A stretch of DNA of 64,000 nucleotides from CAZQHK01 sp964593455 (GTDB taxonomy: Bacteria; Muiribacteriota; CAYSPT01), in NCBI GenBank assembly GCA_964593455.1, contig CAZQHK010000019.1:26296-90295 (forward strand), in the 5' to 3' direction. A program made the translations under genes and the position numbers. Shown here in pieces: positions 8,279-16,982 of the stretch. The first letter of the stretch is position 1. Every line of letters starts with the position of its first letter. The notes beneath the pieces are model-generated. The model did no database searches and was not told where the DNA came from. It saw only the letters and a program-made list of their open reading frames with translations.

Positions 8279-8833
8279 TCACGGTGCCGGCTTTTTCAAC
8301 TCCACCGGCTGTCGGTACATGCCCTGGCCGACCTTTTTCTTGGCCGCCGGGTCCAGCAGAATGGCGGCGAGAAAATAATTTCCGGGTGCCATGTCGCGGG
8401 TGGGCAAGCCCAGCTTCACCTCCACCGGCGCAGTACCGGCTTCCAGGGTGATAGTTTTCCCGTCCGCTTCCTGGAGTTCGTTTCCGACTTCGTCGAGGAG
8501 GAGAACAATGGGAATTACCTGCTCAGGCTTCCCGTCGTCCCTGTACACTACTGTTACGGTTACCGGCAGGCTGTCACCTGCCGGCATCGAAAACGGATAG
8601 GCGAGCTTCTCCACGGCCGGCCCCGCAGGCTCCTTCGGTACCGGCGCCGGCCAGCAGCGTATCAGAATCATGGCCGTGGCTAAAACAGCCAGGGCGAAGA
8701 GAACAGATGCCACCCGACCGACATGGCGAAGAGCTGTATGCCTATTGGACACGGATGCACCTGATGTTTCGCTGCTATCCGCCACGCTATCAATCCCTCC
8801 CCGGGCTGAAAGAGTCTGGAGTCGACGATACAT
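8279..8833 (-). CDS. Single-pass membrane-anchored protein of unknown function
   Basis: 184 residues with one membrane helix at about 43-60 (VLFALAVLATAMILI) after a hydrophilic head, then a proline-rich linker and a beta-rich extracytoplasmic domain (about 80-180: PVTVTVVYRD, PIVLLLDEVG, PVEVKLGLPT, GNYFLAAILLD). The alternation suggests an immunoglobulin-like beta sandwich. I do not recognise the family. The start is uncertain: ATG 8833 has no good Shine-Dalgarno, and a GTG near 8752 would shorten the head without losing the helix. It lies 73 nt upstream of the YaiO gene in the same direction, so it probably leads that envelope operon. Confidence 0.7.
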   Translation of the reverse strand: MYRRLQTLSARGGIDSVADSSETSGASVSNRHTALRHVGRVASVLFALAVLATAMILIRCWPAPVPKEPAGPAVEKLAYPFSMPAGDSLPVTVTVVYRDDGKPEQVIPIVLLLDEVGNELQEADGKTITLEAGTAPVEVKLGLPTRDMAPGNYFLAAILLDPAAKKKVGQGMYRQPVELKKPAP

Positions 8834-8914
8834 CAGGGTATCACATTTCGTAAACGCTTGAAAAAGAAGTTGTTCAACCGGATTAAAACCACTTTTTTCA
8901 TCCTATCGCTTAAA

Positions 8915-8951
8915 CCGGCGGCAGTGTTCGGGTTTATCTGGCTGCCGGCGG
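8915..8951 (-). terminator. Possible hairpin terminator of the radical SAM operon
   Basis: CCGCCGGCAG and CTGCCGCCGG (minus strand) pair over 10 bp with one mismatch, 28 nt after the last radical SAM stop codon. Only a short TTTA follows, so intrinsic termination would be weak. Confidence 0.3.
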
Positions 8952-8978
8952 AAATGGCTTGTAAAATATGAACCCTAA

Positions 8979-10397
8979 TTAGTTCAACAAGTACCGGGCC
9001 AGGTTCCGGACAATGTAGCGGAAGGCACTCATCAACAGGATCCAGGCCCGCGGCGATTTGATTTTTCTCCAGATAAGCGACGGCCTCAAGTAGAACGTGC
9101 AATACGCCTTCCATTTCAGGTAATCAAGCATACACCGGCCATATTCCCCGGAGGTAAAATACGGCAGCCGCTTAGAAGCCCCTTCTTTGATCGTGTATTC
9201 CCGCCAATAATCGTCCGTAAGCAGCCCTTCCATCATGGCCTGGTCGTAGAGCGGGCAGGCCGGGTGGGGAACAGTCACGGTAAAGCTGGCCCAATCAAGC
9301 CTGAGTTCACGAGCGAACCTGATGGTGGTTTCCATGGTTTCCCTGGTTTCTCCGGGATATCCCAGCATAAAATAGCCGCGGGTCTCGAGCCCCGCTTCCC
9401 GGGCCAATTTGAAATGCTGTTTTACCATCTCGATATCCAGAGCTTTTTTCATCAGGTCGAGCACGTACTGTTCGCCGGATTCAACTCCCATGTGGACGCC
9501 GTAGCAACCGGCCTTTTTGAGCCAGTTGACGACCTCCCGGTCCACGTTGTCCAACCGCCCGCGAAGGGTCCATCTGATGTTCCAACCGGCGGTTTGAATC
9601 CCCTTGCATATCTGGATCAGACGGTCTTTATCGACGGTAAATGTTTCGTCGAAGATGACTATCTCCTTAACGTGCAGTTCTTTTATATTACGTTTGAACT
9701 CCGACAAGACATCGGCGGCTGAGCGCTGCCGGAATGTTCCCCCCACATACACCTGTGAGCAGAACTTGCATCGATACGGACAGCCGCGGCTGGTGACCAT
9801 GGTCATGAACGGCGTCTGCACCGTCAACGCATGGTATTTTGCCACCGGCAACAAGTCGACGGCCGGCAGCGGTAGAGAGTCGAGATCTTCGATCGGTTCC
9901 CTGGCCGGGGTTACAAGCACTCTGGATTTTTTTATGAAAGCGATGCCGTTGACTTCTTCAAGTTTTTTGCCTTTTGAAACCACCTCTGCCAGGTCAATTA
10001 TCGTACGTTCACCCTCACCGATACAGACGGCGTCTATCGCCCGGCACACCAGGCACTCCCGGGGGTAGATGGTCGGCTGTGGGCCGCCTGCTACCACGAA
10101 AACATCGGGCAGGACCTTTTTTACGAATCGGGCTATGGCGGCCGCTGCCGGCCACACGAGTGTGGTGCTGGTGATGCCAATCAGCGTAGGAGAGAGGGAG
10201 AGCAAGCGTTTTTCCAGATTCCGGTTGAGGGTGATCTCCTCGGCTTCCATATCCAGGATGGAAACTTCCATACTGGCTTCACGCAAAACAGCCGCCAGGT
10301 AGGCGATACCCAGCGCCGGAAAAACACCGGTCACGTTGGTGGCCTGAAGCAGTCCTTTTCTCAACTGCTCGGGCGGGCGTATGAGAAGAACGCTCAT
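8979..10397 (-). CDS. Cobalamin-binding-type radical SAM protein (1)
   Basis: 472 residues with a Rossmann-like B12-binding domain (about 1-140, opening SVLLIRPPEQ and containing VVAGGPQPTIYPRE) and a radical SAM barrel (about 190-400) with C206-x3-C-x2-C (GCPYRCKFC). A helical tail with FYLRPSLIWRK follows, as in the BchE-like branch. The B12 domain lacks the DxHxxG lower-ligand motif, which is normal for that branch. Members catalyse methylations, ring closures or rearrangements on unactivated carbons of lipids, pigments and natural products. The start at 10397 gives a TGATG junction with the upstream gene, and the longer frame to 10466 overlaps that gene deeply and is rejected. It is the last gene of the operon. 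Confidence 0.9.
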   Translation of the reverse strand: MSVLLIRPPEQLRKGLLQATNVTGVFPALGIAYLAAVLREASMEVSILDMEAEEITLNRNLEKRLLSLSPTLIGITSTTLVWPAAAAIARFVKKVLPDVFVVAGGPQPTIYPRECLVCRAIDAVCIGEGERTIIDLAEVVSKGKKLEEVNGIAFIKKSRVLVTPAREPIEDLDSLPLPAVDLLPVAKYHALTVQTPFMTMVTSRGCPYRCKFCSQVYVGGTFRQRSAADVLSEFKRNIKELHVKEIVIFDETFTVDKDRLIQICKGIQTAGWNIRWTLRGRLDNVDREVVNWLKKAGCYGVHMGVESGEQYVLDLMKKALDIEMVKQHFKLAREAGLETRGYFMLGYPGETRETMETTIRFARELRLDWASFTVTVPHPACPLYDQAMMEGLLTDDYWREYTIKEGASKRLPYFTSGEYGRCMLDYLKWKAYCTFYLRPSLIWRKIKSPRAWILLMSAFRYIVRNLARYLLN

Positions 10398-11821
10398 CAA
10401 CGCCCACCGGCTTTTCTCGTAAAGAACAGGCTCATCAGCAGGCCGGCGGAACGAATATACCGCCACAGGTCACGGAGGCTCTTGATGTCACGCAGGTGAC
10501 GCCAGATCACGTCTGGCCGGAAGTAAAAAGACCGGTAGAATTTTTTCTGATAGGCAAGCAGTTCCCCGGAGGTGAGAGAATTGGAGACGAAAACCGGTTC
10601 CCAGTAGTTGAGGTGTTCCGGGGAATAATCCTGCAACCGCCCGTATTGAGGGGCCATTTCGTACTGGGGTGTGTTGAGCATCGGGGTATTGATCTGTACG
10701 GTGATGTCCTTCAGTGGCAGTTGCCTGACAAAGTTGATGGACTCTTCAATTGTATTCCGGGTGTCAATCAGGTGTCCTACCATGATGAAAGCCTTGGTTT
10801 TAAGATCGAGCTTATCCGCCCACCGGGCCACCTGTTTGATCTTCTCCAATTTGGTTTTTTTGTGGATGAAATCGAGCACCTCCTGGCAACCGCTCTCGAT
10901 GCCGATCCTGATCCGCCAGCAGCCGGCGGCTTTCATGAGTTCGAGCAGTTCCCTGTTTACCCGGTTCACGTGCATGGAACAGGTCCAGGTCAAATCCCAA
11001 CGCTTTTTCCTGAGAGCCTCGGCAAAATCAAAAATCTTGCTTTCATTATGAAAAAACAACGAGTCGACAAAGGCCACGTCTTTGATCCCGTACCGGTGCA
11101 CCAGTTCGTCCAGTTCCGCCAGCACCCGGCCGGTACTCTGAAACCGGTATCCGCGGCCGAAGACCGATTTATCACAAAAAATACAGCCGAAAATACAGCC
11201 CCGAGAGGTCATGGCAACGGTCTTCGGCAGCCGGTACTCATCGTTCGGCATGGGTTTGTAGCGGTCCAGTGAAAACAGGTCTCTGGCTGGAAACGGTACC
11301 TGGTCGAGGTCCTCGATATGCTTCCGGCGCGGGTTGATTACCACGGCGTTATCCCGCCGGAAACAAAGCCCTTTCAGATCTTCGAAACTTGTGCCGTCAT
11401 CGAGCCGTTCAAGGAGTTTCTGAAACGTTATTTCTCCTTCCCCCACAACCCCCACGTCAATCCATTTCGAGGCCAGGCTGGTAGCCGGATTGGCCGAGAC
11501 ATGCGGGCCGCCCAGCACGACGGTAAGTTCAGGAAATACCGTTTTCATGGCCCGGGCCAGACACAAGGAATTGGGAAACGCGACCGTGGTCGAGGTAATA
11601 CCAAGTACCCGGGGCTTGAATTCCCGGGCATAACTGATAATTTCGGGGACTCCCATCTCTTGAGCCGGGGCGTCGATAATGTCGACTTTCACTCCCCGGT
11701 CCCTGATCCAGGCGGCCAGGTAACCGATACCCAGCGGCGGCGAGTTGTAGAACAGGCGTTTCACCAGGGGCCGGCGGCGGGCGGCGGGATGAATTGGGGG
11801 ATTTACCAGCAGTACTCTCAT
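10397..11821 (-). CDS. Cobalamin-binding-type radical SAM protein (2)
   Basis: 474 residues of the same two-domain plan as its neighbour at 8979: a B12-type Rossmann domain beginning RVLLVNPP with VVLGGPHVSANP, a radical SAM motif C209-x3-C-x2-C (GCIFGCIFC), and a C-terminal FYFRPDVIWRHLRD segment. The shared tail and motif position argue for duplication within the operon. It overlaps the upstream gene by 4 nt (ATGA) and the downstream one by 1 nt, so stoichiometric expression is likely. Reaction and substrate are unknown. The operon partners point to modification of a membrane lipid or isoprenoid/glycan precursor. Confidence 0.92.
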   Translation of the reverse strand: MRVLLVNPPIHPAARRRPLVKRLFYNSPPLGIGYLAAWIRDRGVKVDIIDAPAQEMGVPEIISYAREFKPRVLGITSTTVAFPNSLCLARAMKTVFPELTVVLGGPHVSANPATSLASKWIDVGVVGEGEITFQKLLERLDDGTSFEDLKGLCFRRDNAVVINPRRKHIEDLDQVPFPARDLFSLDRYKPMPNDEYRLPKTVAMTSRGCIFGCIFCDKSVFGRGYRFQSTGRVLAELDELVHRYGIKDVAFVDSLFFHNESKIFDFAEALRKKRWDLTWTCSMHVNRVNRELLELMKAAGCWRIRIGIESGCQEVLDFIHKKTKLEKIKQVARWADKLDLKTKAFIMVGHLIDTRNTIEESINFVRQLPLKDITVQINTPMLNTPQYEMAPQYGRLQDYSPEHLNYWEPVFVSNSLTSGELLAYQKKFYRSFYFRPDVIWRHLRDIKSLRDLWRYIRSAGLLMSLFFTRKAGGR

Positions 11822-13266
11822 TGTTTCCTGCCTTTGGCACGCTTTTTACCTTTTTTTTTGCCTTTTGACTTCTTTCCCTTGTCCTTCCCGGCTGGCAGGC
11901 TATTGGCCACTTTATCCCGATCGAAGAAGCGGTCCTCCTCTTCCCGATGCACATTGGCCCAGGCGCCGCGGTCCTGCACTCCCAGGTCGAGAGAAACCTC
12001 ACCCTTGCCGCAGTTATCGGAAGCTCCAGCGTCATAAAAGTACGGGTCGCAGGCAGTGATGAATCCGAGAACCAACAGGTTCAGGGGAAGTTTGGATATA
12101 TCAAATCCAAAAAACAGCAGTACCTGCAGGATTAAAACCTCCCACAGCAGCGACCAGGTTCGGGGTTGAAAGAGCAACGGCACGAACCCGATAACCATCT
12201 TCGGGAGAGCAAACCTGCTGCCTGCTTTGACATCATCTTTGTAGCAGTCGAGGACCTTTTCCACAAACTCCAGGTCGATCAGTCTGTGAATTGGGACGGC
12301 CCGGTTACCGCGCCGTACAAACAGGTAATGGTGTATGGTAAAACATTTCTTCACCTTGAACAGGCGCAAAAACGTAAAAAACACCTTCTGGAACCGGTAG
12401 ATATCACGGCGGCTGACGGCGCCTCCGGCTTGTTCAACGAATAGGTCGATAACCTGGTCCGGCAGGAGACAGGCAGTATAATCGAAATTCTCGCGCATAC
12501 TTCCGAGATAACGGCACCCGAGATAGAACACTTCTTTTACGTTGGGATGAGCGATACCATAATTGAGCGCCCGCATGATCTCGCGTTCATTGATACCCTT
12601 CCCCACCGTCACCACCAGGTCGGTAGCCACCTTATGTTTCGCCAGCAGATCGAGAATCTTTATTTTTTCCGCCACCAGCGGTTCTCCCCTGAGCTTGACA
12701 TAGGTCTCGTCGTCGAATCCGTCAAACTGCAAATGCACTTCGTCCACGCCCGCCTCGATGAGTTCCTCCAGATATGCTTCATCAAGCAGTCTCCGGCCAT
12801 TGCTGTGAAGAGCGGCGATATGGCCGTACCGCTTGGTGATCCTGATTATCTCCGGAAGCTCCTGGCGTATGGTCGGTTCGGCGCCCATCAGATCGATCTT
12901 CGCTTTTCCCGGCCGGTCACGACAAAACTCCTCGAACTTCTCCAGGGGGAAATCGGTGGTGGGGTCCACATTGGCGAAGGCCAGACAGATAGGACATTGC
13001 ATGTTACACCGCTCGGTCAGCCTGATTATAAAATCCCGCTGCGGATAGGTCTCGGTCATCAGGGTGAAATAGAAATCGGCCAACCCCCGGTAGTACCAGG
13101 GATGATGCGACAGGAAAACCCTGAACTCTCCATGCTCCGGGCAGGTCTTGACCAGGAAGATTTTCCCTTCTTCTTCGATCACTTCTGCCGGCAGGTCCTT
13201 GATACACGCAGGACACACACTCCGCGTCTCCCTGATAACATCTTTGTGTTTAGTCATAAATCTCAT
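11818..13266 (-). CDS. Radical SAM protein with tetraether-synthase-like N-terminal zinc-ribbon and basic tail
   Basis: 482 residues. Residues 15-50 carry C18-x2-C21 and C42-P-x-H45 (CPAC...TCPEHGEF), the small metal-binding domain found at the N-terminus of the MJ0619 / tetraether synthase (Tes) family. C87-x3-C-x2-C (CNMQCPIC) is the radical SAM site. A hydrophobic helix (about 385-415) precedes a CDPYFYD...NC segment, and the last 20 residues are almost all Lys, Arg and Gly. The similarity to Tes is from recalled motifs only; a pterin methylase or another lipid-modifying function is possible. The start is uncertain: ATG 13266 is preferred, a TTG at 13293 would overlap the flavoprotein gene, and ATG 13257 is also possible. 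The leader region contains repeat-like TCTCAAATCTC sequence. Confidence 0.85.
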   Translation of the reverse strand: MRFMTKHKDVIRETRSVCPACIKDLPAEVIEEEGKIFLVKTCPEHGEFRVFLSHHPWYYRGLADFYFTLMTETYPQRDFIIRLTERCNMQCPICLAFANVDPTTDFPLEKFEEFCRDRPGKAKIDLMGAEPTIRQELPEIIRITKRYGHIAALHSNGRRLLDEAYLEELIEAGVDEVHLQFDGFDDETYVKLRGEPLVAEKIKILDLLAKHKVATDLVVTVGKGINEREIMRALNYGIAHPNVKEVFYLGCRYLGSMRENFDYTACLLPDQVIDLFVEQAGGAVSRRDIYRFQKVFFTFLRLFKVKKCFTIHHYLFVRRGNRAVPIHRLIDLEFVEKVLDCYKDDVKAGSRFALPKMVIGFVPLLFQPRTWSLLWEVLILQVLLFFGFDISKLPLNLLVLGFITACDPYFYDAGASDNCGKGEVSLDLGVQDRGAWANVHREEEDRFFDRDKVANSLPAGKDKGKKSKGKKKGKKRAKGRKQ

Positions 13267-13289
13267 TCTCTTGCTTGAAATCTCAAATC

Positions 13290-14624
13290 TCAATTTTTAT
13301 CATCTGCAATTATATGTCCCGCCAGTTCCATGGCCTGCTCGATGGACTGGTCCATGTTGTTGTACCAGAAAAGCCCGGTGCGGCCAGCCGGAAACACATG
13401 GCTGTACTTATTAGAAAGGAGGTCTTCTGAGGTCTTTACAGTGTCCCGGTAATCCAGGCTGTAGACCGGATAGGTGTTGGGAACTTTCTCCAGATGGGCA
13501 CCGGTAATCTGGCTGGGTCGGTCGATAACGCCGGTGCCGACGAGATCCGACACCACCGGGTCGTAAAACATTTCCGGGTTGTTCCATGTTTCGTCGCCTA
13601 TCCGGCACGTAATTTCAACGCAGATACTTCCTTTCCCCGGCGGCACCACGGTCCGGCTGAACAGTTCCGGATTAGTCACCCGGTTAAATGAGATATATTT
13701 ATCCCCGAAATAACACCACTGAAAGGGTGTATTGGCCGGTGTAGAAAGCTCGATATTAAAGACCAGCAGCGCCAGGTAGCACATGGGATCGTGCTTTTCG
13801 CCCAGCAGGTCCATCAAGAGCGGCAAAGGAGCAGTCCAGACAACCTCGTCGGCCTCGTACCAGGTCTTTCCCGCTTTGACGGCCTTGATTCGTTTTTTAT
13901 CACCATCATCTTTGATCTTCAGCTTATCTACCGCCGTACCGGTCACCACCGTGTTGCCCTGCCCCGTGATCATGTCAGCCAACATCTGAGAGAAGACGCC
14001 GATACCGTATTTCGGGTAGATAAACAAGGTTTCCTTTTTGGGTTTGAAAAGCGTGTTGATTACCAGGTCCATCAGGGAGTTCATCTTGAGCCGCTTATCG
14101 ATAATAGCCCGGTCAATTCCCGTCCTGGCCCAGTCTACGTGCGTTTCGCTGGGAGATAGACCCAGGAATTTCTCGGTATAATCCTTGAAGAACACTTCGT
14201 ACAGCGTGCGGCCGTACATATTCATGATGTAATCCTCGAAATTTATGATCTCCCGACGTTGGTAGACGGTAGTTATCAGGTCCAGACCCACTCGAAACAG
14301 CACCGATGGGGGCAACCCGAACATAACCGAGGGATGCAAAGGCCAGGAAAAGTTCCGGTTGAACATCCAGACACCGCTTTTTCTGGCGATAGTTTCGGCC
14401 TCGTCACCAAGGACATCACCGATGAAATCCGAGATAGCGGGCCGGTCGGTATGAAAGCGGTGGGGGCCGAGATCGAAGATGAAGTCACCGTACTTAAACG
14501 AACGGGCCAATCCCCCAACCACGTCCTCCTTTTCCAGGACCGTAACGTCACGTCCCTGTTCTCCGAGAATACGGGCCAGGGTCAGTCCGGCGATTCCTCC
14601 ACCGACGATTATTGTTTTCGTCAC
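13290..14624 (-). CDS. FAD-dependent oxidoreductase, UDP-galactopyranose-mutase-like
   Basis: 444 residues with an N-terminal dinucleotide-binding motif VGGGIAGLTLA and GGLARSF, then FDLGPHRFHT and FFKDYTEKFLG. The last two resemble UDP-galactopyranose mutase and related amine-oxidase-fold proteins from glycan clusters. The C-terminal FPAGRTGLFWYNNMDQSIEQAMELA closes the FAD site. It may isomerise a sugar nucleotide or oxidise or desaturate an isoprenoid-like substrate, and the sequence does not decide between these. The start is a GTG at 14624 with a near-perfect AAAGGAGG 6 nt upstream. It follows the radical SAM gene at 14680 after 55 nt and runs into the next one. Confidence 0.88.
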   Translation of the reverse strand: MTKTIIVGGGIAGLTLARILGEQGRDVTVLEKEDVVGGLARSFKYGDFIFDLGPHRFHTDRPAISDFIGDVLGDEAETIARKSGVWMFNRNFSWPLHPSVMFGLPPSVLFRVGLDLITTVYQRREIINFEDYIMNMYGRTLYEVFFKDYTEKFLGLSPSETHVDWARTGIDRAIIDKRLKMNSLMDLVINTLFKPKKETLFIYPKYGIGVFSQMLADMITGQGNTVVTGTAVDKLKIKDDGDKKRIKAVKAGKTWYEADEVVWTAPLPLLMDLLGEKHDPMCYLALLVFNIELSTPANTPFQWCYFGDKYISFNRVTNPELFSRTVVPPGKGSICVEITCRIGDETWNNPEMFYDPVVSDLVGTGVIDRPSQITGAHLEKVPNTYPVYSLDYRDTVKTSEDLLSNKYSHVFPAGRTGLFWYNNMDQSIEQAMELAGHIIADDKN

Positions 14625-14679
14625 TGTTTTCCTCCTTTGAGACCTTAAACGGTCCGGAAGCCGTCATGAATGAGACTGA

Positions 14680-16191
14680 TTATTTTCCGGCCCGGTTAAT
14701 CCAGGCTGTTTTCCCGGACTGAAGATTTGTCCTTTCTCGCTGGTCGCCGGTCTTCAGGTACCCGTGTTTTTCAAAATCACCCAAAAGCTGGAGCTTGATG
14801 AGCGACAGTCCTCCGCGCACTTTGCGGGCCAGGTCGGTCCATCCTCGAAGGGTAAACAACGCATTGAGCAGCACCCGAGGGGTAAAGTAGAACTTCCGAT
14901 GAACTATCTTGAAACACTCGAGCAGTTCTTCCTGGGGAAAATGCTCCTCCCACACCGTGGGCAAAGGATTATCAAGAGATGGGTTGACCAGGAAGTCTTT
15001 CCAGGCATCCTTGAACAAACCCCGCTCCAAACCGTCTTGATAAGACCACGTGTCAGGATATGGCGAATACAGGGCAAACACCGCGTAATCGGCTTTCAGG
15101 CGACCGGCGAACCGGGCGTTTTCCAGTATCTGGTCCCGGGTCCGCTCGTGCGGACACCCGATCATAAAGTAAGCGATGGACATGATACCCACTTTTCGGT
15201 TCAAGCGAAATGTTTCTTCTATCCGGGACAGGGTTATCTGCTTGTCCATGGCTTTTAAACCTTCGTCGGTACTGGTTTCCACGCCATAATGAATCCGAAA
15301 ACAGCCGGCACGTTTAGCCAACCGGAGCATCTCCTCGGTAACCCCGTCACACCGCGCTTTCATACCCCACTTGACCTTGAGTCCCCGCTTCAATATCTCG
15401 TTGCAGATACCGATGACGCGGGACGCCGATACATTGAAGATATCATCGATGAAAAACAGTTCATTGATTCCACGCTTGACGCAGGCCTCGATCTCGTCCA
15501 CGATGTTCTCCGGGGAACGAGACCGATAGTCTTTCCGCGTATTGCAGAAAACACAACGGTTTGGACATCCCCGGCTGGTTATCATGGTGGTTGTGTTGTT
15601 TCCGGTCATCAAGGGAGTGTAATACTCATGAAACCGGGGTATGTTCCGGTCGGGAAACGGCAGTGAATCGAGCTCCTGGCAAAGCTCTACCTCATTGGCC
15701 TCAACCCGATTGTCAGATCGGTACAGAAGCGATGGAACCGTGCTGAGATCACCACCGTTCTCCAGGGCATCCGCCAACCGGGCCAGCGGCAATTCGCCAT
15801 CACCCCTGATGGCGAAATCGACGCCCTCAAGCTGCATGGTTTCTTCGGGGAAAGAATGGACATGCGGGCCCCCAAGACAGACGGGGACGTCAGGCCTGGC
15901 CCGTTTGACTGCCTGGACCGTCAAAAAATCATCCACCAGGTTGTGAGTGAGGGCCATGATCCCCACCAGACCGGGGTTGGATTGTTTCACCCTGTTTTCG
16001 ATTTCTTGAAAAGATAGATCATCGAGCAAGGTGTCAAGCAGTTCCACCTCATGCCCGGTGGTATGTTCCACATAGGATTTCAGGTACATCAGGCCCAGAG
16101 GCGGAAAGAGGAAGATACCGCGGCTGAATATCTCCGGTATTCCCACCCAGATACGATGCCGTTTCGGTGGATTGATCAAAAGGATTTTCAT
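14680..16191 (-). CDS. Cobalamin-binding-type radical SAM protein (3)
   Basis: 503 residues: B12-type Rossmann domain (KILLINPPKR at the start, VCLGGPHVHSFPEE), radical SAM motif C209-x3-C-x2-C (GCPNRCVFC), then the barrel and a FYFTPRVLLNAL tail shared with the two paralogues downstream. The Cys motif sits at the same residue number as in the 10397-11821 protein. A basic, Gln/Arg-rich extension of about 40 residues closes it. It lies 46 nt after the methyltransferase gene and 55 nt before the flavoprotein gene in one direction, consistent with a single transcript. Confidence 0.92.
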   Translation of the reverse strand: MKILLINPPKRHRIWVGIPEIFSRGIFLFPPLGLMYLKSYVEHTTGHEVELLDTLLDDLSFQEIENRVKQSNPGLVGIMALTHNLVDDFLTVQAVKRARPDVPVCLGGPHVHSFPEETMQLEGVDFAIRGDGELPLARLADALENGGDLSTVPSLLYRSDNRVEANEVELCQELDSLPFPDRNIPRFHEYYTPLMTGNNTTTMITSRGCPNRCVFCNTRKDYRSRSPENIVDEIEACVKRGINELFFIDDIFNVSASRVIGICNEILKRGLKVKWGMKARCDGVTEEMLRLAKRAGCFRIHYGVETSTDEGLKAMDKQITLSRIEETFRLNRKVGIMSIAYFMIGCPHERTRDQILENARFAGRLKADYAVFALYSPYPDTWSYQDGLERGLFKDAWKDFLVNPSLDNPLPTVWEEHFPQEELLECFKIVHRKFYFTPRVLLNALFTLRGWTDLARKVRGGLSLIKLQLLGDFEKHGYLKTGDQRERTNLQSGKTAWINRAGK

Positions 16192-16237
16192 AATTATTCA
16201 GACTTTATACGAGCACGAACCAGAACACCGGCACCAC

Positions 16238-16825
16238 TCACGGCATCCATTTCGTAACCCGGGGAATAAACATGGGAACATCTTCACGGTACCTGATATA
16301 ATCCTTCCCAAACTGTTCAACCAGAGCCGGTTCTTCCCTTATTTTCTTCTCAGCCAGCGAACCGGTCAGAAGCAGCGGGATCAACAAAAAAGTAAACGAA
16401 AATGAACGCCCGAGGAAACCGAGTCCAATCACTCCTAACAGTTTGGCGATGATAGATGGATTCCTGGAATAGGCGTAAGGGCCGGTAACCACCAGTTTTT
16501 TCGTCCGGTTAACAAAAGTCATAGGACTGCCTTTGCCCAACAGGGACAGATAAGCATACGTCCACCAGAGTATTACGAATCCGGCCGCGCTGAAAAAGGC
16601 CCAGAGAATAATGTTGTATGGCCTGCGCGGCATTTCGGGCACATTGAGACGCCGGTCAATTTTACGGCTAAACCAGAGCATGAAACAGCTCAAAGGGATA
16701 AGAACAATGGAATACATGGGTATGAGCACCAGCATGTCACGGCGTTTCAACGCTCCCGCCATCTCTGAGAACAATAACTTATTTCCAAAATAAGTGGATC
16801 TCTTATCCGGTTCGTGTACGCTCAT
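16238..16825 (-). CDS. ICMT/PEMT-type integral membrane methyltransferase
   Basis: 195 residues with about four to five membrane helices and the C-terminal SAM-binding signature of the isoprenylcysteine/phospholipid methyltransferase superfamily: GPYAYSRNPS (about 122-131), an EEPALVEQFGKDYIRYREDVP segment split around the conserved Glu, and FIPR near the end. Bacterial members methylate lipids or other membrane-embedded substrates on O or N. Shine-Dalgarno GGAGGT lies 9 nt before the ATG at 16825. It is the first gene of the six-gene radical SAM operon, which supports a lipid or isoprenoid substrate for the whole set (inference). A TATAAT hexamer lies about 60 nt upstream on this strand without a convincing -35. 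Confidence 0.85.
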   Translation of the reverse strand: MSVHEPDKRSTYFGNKLLFSEMAGALKRRDMLVLIPMYSIVLIPLSCFMLWFSRKIDRRLNVPEMPRRPYNIILWAFFSAAGFVILWWTYAYLSLLGKGSPMTFVNRTKKLVVTGPYAYSRNPSIIAKLLGVIGLGFLGRSFSFTFLLIPLLLTGSLAEKKIREEPALVEQFGKDYIRYREDVPMFIPRVTKWMP

Positions 16826-16982
16826 CTGAGAGACCTCCGTAGTGTTATGTTCATAAGAACGACTAATACAAACAAAAGTGTTCCGATTATATATGATTAT
16901 CCCGTTTACAGATAAAAAAAGTCAAGATTGTTGTCAGGTACTTGCTTCTCCAGAGTGGAAATAATCTTGAAACAGGCGGGAG

